This document shows, in pieces, positions 8,722-17,603 of a stretch of 64,000 nt of DNA (position 1 is its first letter; every line of letters begins with the position of its first letter). This stretch comes from Planctomycetota bacterium (GTDB lineage: Bacteria > Planctomycetota > Planctomycetia > Pirellulales > Pirellulaceae): NCBI GenBank assembly GCA_014238905.1, contig JABAAE010000016.1:137763-201762 (forward strand), given 5' to 3'. Position numbers and translations under genes: made by a program. The notes beneath the pieces are model-generated. The model saw nothing but the letters and a program-made list of their open reading frames with translations. It had not been told where the DNA came from and did not search any database.

Positions 8722-10089
8722 GTGAAATTGCAAGTGTTGGATTCAGACCAGACCTCGACGCCAGGAAGGGCGAAAACCTCCAGCCAGAAATTGGCGGATT
8801 GGGATAGGGATCACGTTTGGCACTCCTTTACCCAGATGAAGCATTACACCCCGTTTGTCGTTGCAGCGGCTGAGGGAGCTCGGATCATTGACGTCGATGG
8901 AAACGAATACATCGATGCGGTCAGCAGTCTCTGGTGCAACGTTCATGGACATCGCCATCCAATGCTCGATGCCGCCCTGAAGCAGCAAGTGGATCGTGTT
9001 GCCCATGTGACTAACTTGGGGGGCAGTAACGATCAGACGATCCAGTTGGCCCGACTTCTCGCAGAGTTGACACCGGGTGACTTAAAACATGTCTTCTTCT
9101 GTAGTGATGGAGCGAATTCGATTGAAGTCGCCCTCAAAATGGCTTTTCAATATTGGCAACAACGTCATCACCCGGAGCCACAAAGGGTGAAGTATGTCTG
9201 TTTGAGCGATGCCTACCATGGAGATACGATTGGCACAGTGAGTCTTGGTGATATTCCACTTTTCCACAAAATTTTCAAACCCCTTTTGTTTGAGCCGATT
9301 CGTGTTCCCGCACCAGATGCATTTGAGCCATCGGTCCCGGAATCCTCAACTGGCGGTCTGGATGACGGATTAAAAAATCTAGAACTGGTTCTCCAGCAGC
9401 ATTCCGGCGAGATCGCGGCGATTGTCGCCGAGCCACTTGTCCAAGGTGCCGCCGGGATCAAAATTCATCCCGAGGGTTATCTTAAAGGCGTGGCTGATTT
9501 GGCTAAACGTTACGACGTTTTGTTGATCGCTGACGAGGTTGCGGTGGGTTTCGGCCGGACCGGAACGCTTTTCGCTTGTGAACAGGAATCGGTAGAACCG
9601 GACATCCTTTGTTTGGGCAAAGGTCTTAGTGGTGGATACCTGCCGATTTCGGCCGCGGTCGCCACACCGAAAATTTATGAGGCATTCTGGGGAGATTATT
9701 CCGAAAGAAAGACGCTCTATCACGGTCACACCTTTGCCGGCAATCCTCTGGCTTGTGCGGTCTCTATTGCTAATCTGCAAGTATTCGAAAAGGAAAAAAC
9801 TCTTGAAAATCTGGTGCCCAAAATTTCCCGAATGGCAGAACGATTAGAGAGATTAAACCAATCCGAGTTAGCGGAAAAAACAAGGCAAAAGGGGATGATG
9901 GCTGCGTTCGATTTGAAAGTTCCTGCGGGAAAGAATGAAACCGAATATGGGTATTATTTTTGCGAGCTGGTTCAGCAGTACGGTGTCAGGATGCGGCCCT
10001 TGGGAAAGACGATCATTGTCATGCCACCGCTTTCGATTACCTTGGATGAACTCGACGTCATCTTTGACGCGATTGATATGGTTCTGTAG
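8722..10089 (+). CDS. bioA: Adenosylmethionine-8-amino-7-oxononanoate aminotransferase
   Basis: BioA makes 7,8-diaminopelargonic acid in biotin synthesis, using SAM as amino donor and PLP as cofactor. The 455-residue protein has DRDHVWHSFTQMKHY (the substrate-binding opening of BioA), SLWCNVHGHRHP, the GANSIEVALKMAFQYW segment, IADEVAVGFGRTGTLFACE, and the PLP lysine in LCLGKGLSGGYLP. The GTG start at 8722 has no obvious ribosome binding site, so the first about 25 residues are uncertain. No other bio genes are adjacent. Confidence 0.93.
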   Translation: MKLQVLDSDQTSTPGRAKTSSQKLADWDRDHVWHSFTQMKHYTPFVVAAAEGARIIDVDGNEYIDAVSSLWCNVHGHRHPMLDAALKQQVDRVAHVTNLGGSNDQTIQLARLLAELTPGDLKHVFFCSDGANSIEVALKMAFQYWQQRHHPEPQRVKYVCLSDAYHGDTIGTVSLGDIPLFHKIFKPLLFEPIRVPAPDAFEPSVPESSTGGLDDGLKNLELVLQQHSGEIAAIVAEPLVQGAAGIKIHPEGYLKGVADLAKRYDVLLIADEVAVGFGRTGTLFACEQESVEPDILCLGKGLSGGYLPISAAVATPKIYEAFWGDYSERKTLYHGHTFAGNPLACAVSIANLQVFEKEKTLENLVPKISRMAERLERLNQSELAEKTRQKGMMAAFDLKVPAGKNETEYGYYFCELVQQYGVRMRPLGKTIIVMPPLSITLDELDVIFDAIDMVL

Positions 10090-10181
10090 TGATGTTTAGC
10101 TGGAGACGGCTGCGGTTGTTCATCAGAGCTAGATCGGTTTGTCAGAGTGGCCGTGGGGCTGCGTCCGCAGGTTTGAGCGAT

Positions 10182-10315
10182 CAGTTGCACCAAAAAACAG
10201 TTGCCTCAAAAAACAGTTGCACCAGAATCCCGTCGCACCAGAAAGCAGTTGTATTAGAAAGCAGTTGTATCAGAAAGCAGTTGCATCAGAAAGCAGTTGC
10301 ATCAGAAAGCAGTGG
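10182..10315. repeat. Intergenic 16-base tandem repeat, 8 copies plus a partial
   Basis: The unit approximates CAGTTGCATCAGAAAG and is repeated end to end from 10182 to 10309 with a 6-base partial unit after it. The last four copies are nearly identical and the first ones more diverged. It occupies the 374-base gap between bioA and the convergent symporter gene (10090-10463), which has no supported gene. Because 16 is not a multiple of three, the two open frames running through it cycle through all phases and are not credible as genes. Confidence 0.95.
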
Positions 10316-10463
10316 ATTGCCATCCTTCGGTTGAGGCTGTTGCTGTTTTGTGGGGTTCATCATCAACAATCTAGTGACGTTGAACCCCGACCAGCCCCAT
10401 CCTTTTGGTTGGAGGCTTGACCGGGCCGGCTGTCGGGATCATCGTCGTACTTTGAAAACATTC

Positions 10464-12401
10464 CTAAGATTTTGATTTGCCGGTCATCAGCGAGACAACC
10501 ACCAAGGTTAGGAAACCCAAGGGAATCGTCACGATACCGGGCTGACTGAAGGGCACCACTCCTTGGGCATCTGCAATGCCATAAACACTCTTGAATGTGT
10601 CTTGGCTTAAAAGGATCCAAGCGAGGCTACTGACCATCCCAACGATCACCGCTGCGATGATCCCCTGTTTGGTTGTTTTTTTCCAAAATAGCAGCATGAC
10701 CAAGGCCGGGAGATTGGCTGAGGCGGCGACGCTGAAGGCCCAGCCCACAAGATAGCCAACGTTGAGTCCCTTGAATAAAATTCCCAATGCAATGGCGATC
10801 ACACCAACGACCACCGAAGCGATTTTTGCCAGTCGGACCTGAGCTTGATCGTCCAGTTCGAGGCCTAGAAAACTAACGGCCAGGTCATGAGTGACCGCTC
10901 CGCTGGAGGCGAGGATTAACCCGCTCACGGTTCCTAAAACGGTGGTAAAAGCGATGGCTGAAATAATCGCAAATAATAATGGGCTAATGCTTTTGGCTAA
11001 TAAGGGCGCGGCCATGTTGGAGCTGGAGACATCCATCGCACCACTGGTCATGGCTCCCAGTCCGAGGAACAGGGTCAGAACGTAGAAGAATCCGATACTG
11101 GCGATACCCACGATGGTGCTTTTACGGGCACTGGCAGCGTCCTTGACGGTGTAATAACGAATCAGGATGTGGGGCAAAGAGGCCGTGCCGCAAAAAAGAG
11201 CAAGCATCAAGGAGAGGAAATTTAACTTGTCGAAAATTCCATCTCGCCGAATCCCGGCAAATTTGGGGTGCTCTCCCGGACGGAGCACCTGCGAACCGGG
11301 AACCAATTTTGGATAGTAAACGGTGGCTTTATCTCCGTTTTTCAGAGAAGGAAACTTTTTATCGTCTCGCCATAGTTTCACCTCACTGTTCTGTATGGTT
11401 TTAATAAAACCAAATGCCCCAAGCGGACCGGTTTCGGTTTTGTCGTCGGGTAACTTGGATAGGCTGCCGACCGGCTCGAGTTGAGCCTGCCCCTCGCCTG
11501 TTCCCTCGGGTAGGCCGTTGATGTACCGTTTGCCTGCTCTTGTTTCCAACAGTTGGCATTCCAAAAGGCGGACTAGGTTGTTCGCGTCTTTGACCTGCTT
11601 CCAAACCGTGATTTTTCCGGGTGGATCATTCGGGTTTCGGCTAACGACATAGTCTCGCTGGTCGGAGTCTAGTTTGTCCTTCCAAATGCCGTCGTTGGGC
11701 AGGATTTCAATCTCTTTGTCGGCAAAAGCCGTCTCCAGGGCATCCCAGGCGACCGGTCCCAGTTCCTTAAAATTTGACTTGGTTTCCAGGCCGCGGTTCA
11801 AAATGAGGATCGTTAATATGGCGCTGAAGACAACCAATAAACCCCCTTTGAGGAATTGCACATACGTTGTGGAGACCATGCCAGCGGTAACGACGATCGT
11901 GATCACCACCGCGCCCACCATTAAGACACCAACCCAATGAGGGAACCCCAAAAGGGGTTGGATGAGAACGCCAGCACCAACCATTTGAGGTATCAGGTAG
12001 AAAATACTGACCGCCAGTGTGCTGATGCCGGCAGCCAGTTTGATGCCTTTGGAATTGAATTTGGCATCTAAAGCGTCAGCAAAGGTATATTTTCCCAGTT
12101 TTTTCATTGGTTCGGCAACGACGAACAGGGCAACGATCCACCCAGCCAAAAACCCAACCGAATAAAGAAACCCGTCGTATCCATAAAAGGCAATCATGCC
12201 GCAGATGCCGAGGAAAGAAGCCGCCGAAAGGTAATCGCCGGCAAATGCGACTCCGTTAACGAACCAGGGAATTTGGCCGTGCGCAGCAAAATAACCCTCT
12301 GAGGATTTTGCTTTTCGCCCTAGCCAGAAGCTGAGGCCGAGGGTAAATCCTACGAAGAGGAGAAAGACAACGATGGCAGTGGGTGAGACATCGTAAATCA
12401 T
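10464..12401 (-). CDS. Sodium:solute symporter, ActP-like
   Basis: This 645-residue membrane protein belongs to the SSS family, closest in pattern to acetate permease ActP: GYFAAHGQIPWFVNGVAFAGDY, TFADALDAKF, and LMLALFCGTASLPHILIRYYTV match the family. Roughly 13 hydrophobic segments are visible. It has a large hydrophilic insertion, residues about 203-390, before the ASLPHIL segment, much longer than the corresponding loop in E. coli ActP. The DUF485 gene lies two bases upstream in the same direction, the usual yjcH-actP arrangement. The substrate is likely a short monocarboxylate, by inference only. Confidence 0.88.
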   Translation of the reverse strand: MIYDVSPTAIVVFLLFVGFTLGLSFWLGRKAKSSEGYFAAHGQIPWFVNGVAFAGDYLSAASFLGICGMIAFYGYDGFLYSVGFLAGWIVALFVVAEPMKKLGKYTFADALDAKFNSKGIKLAAGISTLAVSIFYLIPQMVGAGVLIQPLLGFPHWVGVLMVGAVVITIVVTAGMVSTTYVQFLKGGLLVVFSAILTILILNRGLETKSNFKELGPVAWDALETAFADKEIEILPNDGIWKDKLDSDQRDYVVSRNPNDPPGKITVWKQVKDANNLVRLLECQLLETRAGKRYINGLPEGTGEGQAQLEPVGSLSKLPDDKTETGPLGAFGFIKTIQNSEVKLWRDDKKFPSLKNGDKATVYYPKLVPGSQVLRPGEHPKFAGIRRDGIFDKLNFLSLMLALFCGTASLPHILIRYYTVKDAASARKSTIVGIASIGFFYVLTLFLGLGAMTSGAMDVSSSNMAAPLLAKSISPLLFAIISAIAFTTVLGTVSGLILASSGAVTHDLAVSFLGLELDDQAQVRLAKIASVVVGVIAIALGILFKGLNVGYLVGWAFSVAASANLPALVMLLFWKKTTKQGIIAAVIVGMVSSLAWILLSQDTFKSVYGIADAQGVVPFSQPGIVTIPLGFLTLVVVSLMTGKSKS

Positions 12402-12403
12402 AA

Positions 12404-12664
12404 TTACACGTCTCCCTTGGTGGTTGCCACGGGATCAGAGGTTGAGTTCACCTCTTCTTCGGGACGGCAAAACACGCCGTAGATGAGAGCCAAGGCGAAG
12501 GCGGAAACTATCAATGCGAACCCGTAAAGGATGGCAACATTAACGCCTTCAATAGGTGTTTGTTCCATCGTTTGCGGCGAGAATGTATTGATAAAAACGA
12601 ATCCGCAATAAAACAGGAGGTAGATCGCAAATAACGTCAACCCAAGCTTCATATTGAAATGCAT
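12404..12664 (-). CDS. DUF485 family small membrane protein
   Basis: This 86-residue protein has two hydrophobic segments (about residues 5-27 and 45-65) with the LTLFAIYLLFYCGFVFINTF pattern of DUF485, the YjcH-type partner of ActP-like symporters. Its stop is separated by only two bases from the symporter start, which supports a two-gene operon. The C-terminal tail is polar and acidic. Confidence 0.85.
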   Translation of the reverse strand: MHFNMKLGLTLFAIYLLFYCGFVFINTFSPQTMEQTPIEGVNVAILYGFALIVSAFALALIYGVFCRPEEEVNSTSDPVATTKGDV

Positions 12665-13198
12665 AGTCTGTTTTTGTCAGGGGAGTAGTGTTTTTAAAAG
12701 ATCGTCAAGCAATCCTGAATCGACCGATGCCCTTTAACTTAGCGGTCCGCAAATGCAATGAAAACCCGTTGGCAGGATTGAATTTCAAAAGTCGATCCGC
12801 ATCTTTAATTCGCCTTGTCGATTGTGAACCTTGGATCTTCCTGATTTGGACCAGTTAGAAAAGTCCAGTCATGCGGTAACAACCCGGCATGGAGGTTGTG
12901 CAGCAACCCAGCGTTCCCCAGCCAATTAGCAATACCGTTCCCTCGGCCACTTTGTCCCGGGAATCGTTCACGTTGACCTTGGCAATGACTCAGTCGGTTT
13001 TAATAAACGACTATCAGCAATCCCAAATTGAGGTGAAAGTCGCCCGTTCCAGCCAACGATAGCCGTCTATGGCCCTTGGAATGGCCAACATCTGAACGGT
13101 TTTTCAGGAATTGTACTGCTGAAAACATGTCCGTATAGGTTGACCAGAGACCGGTTTTTATCAATAACGATTCCTTCTATTGACTATCAAAGACGAGT
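12665..13198. other. Intergenic region between divergent transporter genes
   Basis: These 534 bases lie between the DUF485 gene and the Nramp gene and should contain both promoters. I see no open frame, repeat or terminator that I can support, and no confident promoter hexamers. Confidence 0.45.
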
Positions 13199-13210
13199 TT
13201 GGATTGGGAA

Positions 13211-14602
13211 ATGCAGCCTGAAGACACCCCAGCAAAACTACCGGAAGGTCCTCCGAACAGTTCCGATCCGGTTAAGGTTGACAGTCTGCCGCGCTCAAAT
13301 CGAGCGGCGGATTGGCGACGTTATTTCGGACCGGGTTTCCTTGTCGCGGCCGCCTTTATTGGCCCCGGAACCGTCGGCACTGCAATAAAAGCGGGGGGTG
13401 GTTTTGGATTTCAGTTGTTGTGGGGAGTGGGGTTTGCGGTCTTTGCAACGATCGTTTTTCAGGAGATGGCGGCCAGGCTTGGTCTGATTGCAAAAATGGG
13501 CCTGGGTGAGGCCTTCGTTAACTCTTTCCCCAATCCTGTCTTCCGCACCACGGCGATAGGAATCGTATTTGCTGCCATACTTTTTGGAAACGCAGCTTAT
13601 CAGGCGGGGAATGTCTCCGGGGCTGCGACCGGTTTAGTTGAATTAGTTCCTGGGCTTCCTGCTTGGTGCTGGGTTGCCTGTTGCAGCTTGACCGCGTTGG
13701 CCCTTATCGGATTCGGTTCGCTGAAGATTCTTAAGGTCGTCCTGGTCGGAATGGTCTTGATGATGAGTTTTACGTTTGTTGTGGCCGCCGTTCTGAGTCG
13801 TCCTGATTTTCCTTTGTTGCTGTCCGGCTGTTTTTCATTTGAAGTACCGTTTTATGATCTGGGTATTTTGATCGCCATCATCGGAACCACGGTAGTCCCT
13901 TATAATCTGTTTCTTCATTCCAGCGCCGTGGCCGAACAAAACCGGGATCTGGATGTGGAACTGCATCAGGGGGGAAATCACGATCATCAGGCCCCTGATG
14001 ACGATCAACAGGAGGACCAAACCATGCCCTTGGTCCAGGCTGATGAGACTGTTGAGATTGCCCTGCAAGGGACTCGTATGGATACTCAAATTGGCGTCAT
14101 CATTGGGGGGGTCGTAACCGCGTCGATCGTAATAACAGCCGCAGGCGGGACAGCGGTCGACTTGTCGGAGGCATCGGATACCCTGACGCCGTTGGTAGGT
14201 TCGTTCGGAAGGGTTCTTTTTTTCCTCGGCCTCTTTGCTGCTGGGCTCACTAGTGCCATTACGGCGCCCTTGGCCGCTGGCTATGTCTACGCCGGGTGTT
14301 TTGGAGGGAATCCCAGCGCCGATGATCAGCAGGTCAGGCGGGTGGCGGCAGGAATTATCGTGATCGGATTTCTAATTGCGCTGTGGTTCGTCAAAACGCC
14401 CAGTGAGATCATTGTTCTGGCACAGATCGCCAACGGATTAATTTTGCCGGTGATCGCGGTGTTCTTGTTGATCGTCATGAACAGTTCTTCCATTCTCGGG
14501 CAGTATCGAAATACACTGGTTCAAAATGTATTGGGTGTGGGTGTCACACTGTTTGTACTCTTCTTGGGGCTTTACAAATTAAAACAGGTTTTTTGGGGTT
14601 GA
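13211..14602 (+). CDS. Divergent Nramp-family transporter
   Basis: This protein of about 463 residues has the Nramp/NRAMP-like fold with 11 or so hydrophobic segments. The TM1 motif that is DPGN in classical Mn/Fe transporters reads GPGT here (residues 51-54), and the TM6 MPHN motif reads VPYN (229-232), so three metal-coordinating positions differ. The loop after TM6 (about 242-292) is unusually rich in His, Asp and Gln. Related bacterial proteins with GPGT are known as a divergent clade of unproven substrate. ATG at 13211 is chosen; a TTG at 13199 in the same frame would add four residues. Confidence 0.85.
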   Translation: MQPEDTPAKLPEGPPNSSDPVKVDSLPRSNRAADWRRYFGPGFLVAAAFIGPGTVGTAIKAGGGFGFQLLWGVGFAVFATIVFQEMAARLGLIAKMGLGEAFVNSFPNPVFRTTAIGIVFAAILFGNAAYQAGNVSGAATGLVELVPGLPAWCWVACCSLTALALIGFGSLKILKVVLVGMVLMMSFTFVVAAVLSRPDFPLLLSGCFSFEVPFYDLGILIAIIGTTVVPYNLFLHSSAVAEQNRDLDVELHQGGNHDHQAPDDDQQEDQTMPLVQADETVEIALQGTRMDTQIGVIIGGVVTASIVITAAGGTAVDLSEASDTLTPLVGSFGRVLFFLGLFAAGLTSAITAPLAAGYVYAGCFGGNPSADDQQVRRVAAGIIVIGFLIALWFVKTPSEIIVLAQIANGLILPVIAVFLLIVMNSSSILGQYRNTLVQNVLGVGVTLFVLFLGLYKLKQVFWG

Positions 14603-14648
14603 TCCTGCTGGGACCAGATTCGGTCTGCATTCAAGTTGGAATTTGGTT

Positions 14649-15785
14649 ATGAAGCGCTTGGGCGATCAGACTCCCCGTTCGGTTTATGTGCATGTTCCAT
14701 TTTGTCACCACCGCTGCGGGTATTGTAATTTTACGTTGGTGGCCGGACGCGACGATCTGATGGATCGTTATCTGGCGGCACTTCAATCGGAGTTGACAAC
14801 CGTTCCGGCATGCCAGGTGGATACTGTATTTATCGGGGGAGGGACCCCAACCCATCTGGATGAGGATCGGCTCGAGAAACTGCTGCAGACGATCGCGAGT
14901 CATTTTTCGTTTTCATCAGATCTGGAGTTTTCCGTAGAGGCGAATCCTCTCGATGTGTCACCGGGCAAAGTGTCTGTGTTGGCTGACCATGGTGTCAATC
15001 GGATTAGCCTTGGCGCCCAGTCATTTCAATCGAGAAAACTGTCTGTCCTGGAAAGAGATCATGACGCCGGCGTTATTCAACTGGCGGCTGAGGTGACGCG
15101 GCAAAAGATTGGAAACCTGTCTGTTGATTTAATTTTCGGGACTCCATCGGAAACCCTGGAGGATTGGGAAGCGGACCTCAACTCGGCGGTCGTTCTGGAC
15201 CCAAACCATCTTTCTACCTATGGCTTAACCGTTGAAAAAGGGACTTCGTTTTGGACTCGGCGATTTCGTGGCGAGCTGAAGGTGCCATCTGATGAGATCG
15301 GCGTTACGTTCTACGAACGAGGGATTGATTTTTTGGGGCATCATGGATTCGAGCATTACGAAGTATCGAACTTTTCCAAACCCGGGTTCCGTTGTCGCCA
15401 CAATGAAAGCTGTTGGCTTGGAAAAAGTTATTGGGCTTTCGGGCCGGGAGCGTCCCGATACGTGAACGGCCATCGGCAAACCAATCATCGCAGCACGACG
15501 CAATATCTGAAACTTGTAGAAGCAGGGCAAAGTCCGACGGTGGACTCTGAGATGGTGGATGCCGTAGAGGCGGCACGGGAGAGATTGATCTTTGGTTTAC
15601 GCAGAATAGAGGGTATCGATCGCGTCAGATTTGAAGCTGAAACAGGTCAAACTGTTGAGTCGATTTCTGGCGGTGCTCTGGCTTCGTTGATCGGTTGCGA
15701 ACTGCTGGAGGAGACCGGGCAGCATCTTCGTTTGACAAGAAAGGGATTGCTGGTGAGTGATAGTATCTGGCCCAATTTTCTTTGA
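14649..15785 (+). CDS. hemW: HemW-like radical SAM protein
   Basis: This 378-residue protein carries the radical SAM CxxxCxxC motif in PFCHHRCGYCNF near residue 20, GGGTPTHL for SAM binding, FSVEANP, and the NRISLGAQSF segment, all typical of the HemW/oxygen-independent coproporphyrinogen oxidase-like family. HemW proteins bind heme and probably act as heme chaperones rather than as coproporphyrinogen III dehydrogenases, from which this protein is hard to separate without alignment. The C-terminal domain (RLIFGLRRIEGID) matches HemW. The ATG at 14649 is preferred over a TTG six bases upstream. Confidence 0.88.
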   Translation: MKRLGDQTPRSVYVHVPFCHHRCGYCNFTLVAGRDDLMDRYLAALQSELTTVPACQVDTVFIGGGTPTHLDEDRLEKLLQTIASHFSFSSDLEFSVEANPLDVSPGKVSVLADHGVNRISLGAQSFQSRKLSVLERDHDAGVIQLAAEVTRQKIGNLSVDLIFGTPSETLEDWEADLNSAVVLDPNHLSTYGLTVEKGTSFWTRRFRGELKVPSDEIGVTFYERGIDFLGHHGFEHYEVSNFSKPGFRCRHNESCWLGKSYWAFGPGASRYVNGHRQTNHRSTTQYLKLVEAGQSPTVDSEMVDAVEAARERLIFGLRRIEGIDRVRFEAETGQTVESISGGALASLIGCELLEETGQHLRLTRKGLLVSDSIWPNFL

Positions 15786-15862
15786 TCATTACCGCCCGGA
15801 TGGCCGCTTTCAGCGACCGATGTTTCCGAGGGAGGCTCTGATTATGAGCAACGCAAAACTGG

Positions 15863-16063
15863 CTATCTGTATCCCAAACGGTTCTCGATTTCTTTGGCCA
15901 TCGGATCAATCCCGGTTGAGATTCCTCGGGAACGCTTCATTTGGACGTCTGTATAGTCCACGACGTCTGAATTTCGGTTTCCAGTCCACTGGCCTAACAT
16001 GGTTCCGCAGCCCGTTAACGTAAGAAAGCCCAAAAAGACTAATAAAATAGAAAAACGTTTCAT
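15863..16063 (-). CDS. Small lipoprotein
   Basis: This 66-residue protein has a clear type II signal peptide: basic MKRF, a hydrophobic core, and the lipobox LTGC with Cys19 as the acylation site. The mature part is about 48 polar residues with no family that I recognise. It lies convergent to the hemW-like gene and in a 530-base interval that has no other gene. Confidence 0.7.
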   Translation of the reverse strand: MKRFSILLVFLGFLTLTGCGTMLGQWTGNRNSDVVDYTDVQMKRSRGISTGIDPMAKEIENRLGYR

Positions 16064-16317
16064 GGCCGATGGTCTTCAGTGGATGGTGTTTTTGGTAACT
16101 CGTTTGTGTTTTTACTGACGCATCGCAAGGCAGGAGAGTGGCTGGACCCATTACGATCGAACGCCTGATTTTGCGATCGAAACGAATCAAAAACCCCAAT
16201 CCAGACCTGACAACCTGTTATCCTGATTAACTAGCTCCAGAGGATGCCAAAGTCACTGATTCTGGAAAAGATCAATTTGCGTTAAGTTGGTGGTTTTAAA
16301 ACAGATTTTGGGAAAGA

Positions 16318-17022
16318 ATGGCAAAGAAACAGAGCCAGTTGGATGTATTGGTCGTCGCTCCCCATCCCGATGACGCTGAATTGGGGATGGGTGGAGCCAT
16401 CCTGAAGATGATTTCCGATGGGCTTCAGGTCGGTGTTTTGGACCTCACCGACGGGGAGCCAACTCCCCATGGAAGTCCCGATAAGCGGCGAGAGGAGACC
16501 GACCGGGCCACCGAGATCCTTGGAGTCCATTGGCGACGAAATCTGGGTATGCCTAATCGAAGTTTGGAAGCGACGCTGGAAAATCGCCGTGCTTTAGCGG
16601 AGGTCTTTCGGGAGACACAGCCACGCTGGATTTTTGCACCCCATTGGGAAGACGCCCATCCCGATCACGTTGCCGCTACGCAACTGGTGGAGGCCGCGCG
16701 GTTTTGGGCGAAGCTCTCCAAGACTGATATGCGGGGCGAACCTTTTCATCCGGAGAGGATTTACCATTATTTTTGTGTTCATTTAAAACTAGCGCCGCAG
16801 CCAGCTTTTGTGCTGGACATCTCGGATTATTGGGAGAAAAAACTGGCGGCGATTCTTTCGTACCAAAGCCAGTTTGTCGTCGGTAGAAATGACTCTCCGT
16901 CATTTATTGAAAAAATACATTTTGAGGCAGCCTACTGGGGGAAAACCATTGGGGTCGCTTTTGGTGAACCATTTTCAAGCCGCGAGCCGCTTGGCCTTTC
17001 CGGGCTGGGGTCGCTGGTTTAG
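16318..17022 (+). CDS. PIG-L/LmbE-family deacetylase, BshB1-like
   Basis: This 234-residue zinc-dependent N-acetylglucosaminyl deacetylase has the family motif APHPDDAELG (residues 14-23) and a second HPDH around residue 114. The segment LDLTDGEPTPHGSP resembles BshB1, which deacetylates GlcNAc-malate in bacillithiol synthesis, but no other bsh genes are near so the substrate is open. A GGGAAAG ribosome binding site precedes the ATG. Confidence 0.87.
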   Translation: MAKKQSQLDVLVVAPHPDDAELGMGGAILKMISDGLQVGVLDLTDGEPTPHGSPDKRREETDRATEILGVHWRRNLGMPNRSLEATLENRRALAEVFRETQPRWIFAPHWEDAHPDHVAATQLVEAARFWAKLSKTDMRGEPFHPERIYHYFCVHLKLAPQPAFVLDISDYWEKKLAAILSYQSQFVVGRNDSPSFIEKIHFEAAYWGKTIGVAFGEPFSSREPLGLSGLGSLV

Positions 17023-17084
17023 TGGGCCGATATATTTGGTCGGTTCCTCACTTCAGGAACGTCATTTCTTAATTGGGAGTCAGC

Positions 17085-17534
17085 ATGGATGACAAACAAC
17101 CTGATGTGGAGGCTGCCTTATTGGAAATCCTGGTCGACCGGCCAGATTCCGTCGTGGCATTAGGATTGGCGGCTAGAAAGCTGGTGCGAAAACTTGCAAC
17201 AGGGTGCAGCGAATTCGTGGGAGAAACCCACTGTGTGTTGAATCTCTTTTCTTTTACTGGAAAACATGGGCAGGCTTTTATTCACATCGCCACCTACACC
17301 AAGCATGCCAACATGGGGTTTAATCACGGTGTAGATTTGCAAGATCCGCAAGGTCTGTTGGAAGGGACTGGCAAGCGAATTCGACATGTTCGCCTAACAT
17401 CAAAATCACAATTGCGATCCAAGGCCTTGGGTGAGTTGATCAGTAATGCTGTCTCGTTGGCTCGGCAAACCGCCGAAGAAAATGGGGGAATCCAGCCATC
17501 CAGAATCGGTATTCGGCCGCGGCGAAGGAAGTAG
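17085..17534 (+). CDS. DUF1801 domain protein
   Basis: This 149-residue protein matches the DUF1801 (YdhG-like) fold, with the hallmark segment NMGFNHGVDLQDPQGLLEGTGK followed by RHVRL. The function of the family is unknown. The ATG at 17085 has GGGAG eight bases upstream, which decides it over an in-frame start at 17073. It follows the LmbE-type gene by 60 bases and may be co-transcribed. Confidence 0.8.
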   Translation: MDDKQPDVEAALLEILVDRPDSVVALGLAARKLVRKLATGCSEFVGETHCVLNLFSFTGKHGQAFIHIATYTKHANMGFNHGVDLQDPQGLLEGTGKRIRHVRLTSKSQLRSKALGELISNAVSLARQTAEENGGIQPSRIGIRPRRRK

Positions 17535-17603
17535 CTCCCATCGAATTCGGTAGAAAGATCGATCGACGGCGACCTTTTATGATCCGCCTAACCGATGGTC
17601 CCC

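Noticed and set aside
10182..10315. CRISPR array
   Set aside because: The 16-base units are directly adjacent with no spacers, and no cas gene is near.
10089..10420. Small proteins encoded through the 16-base repeat
   Set aside because: The repeat period is not a multiple of three, so the frames shift through three phases; no ribosome binding site or family supports them.
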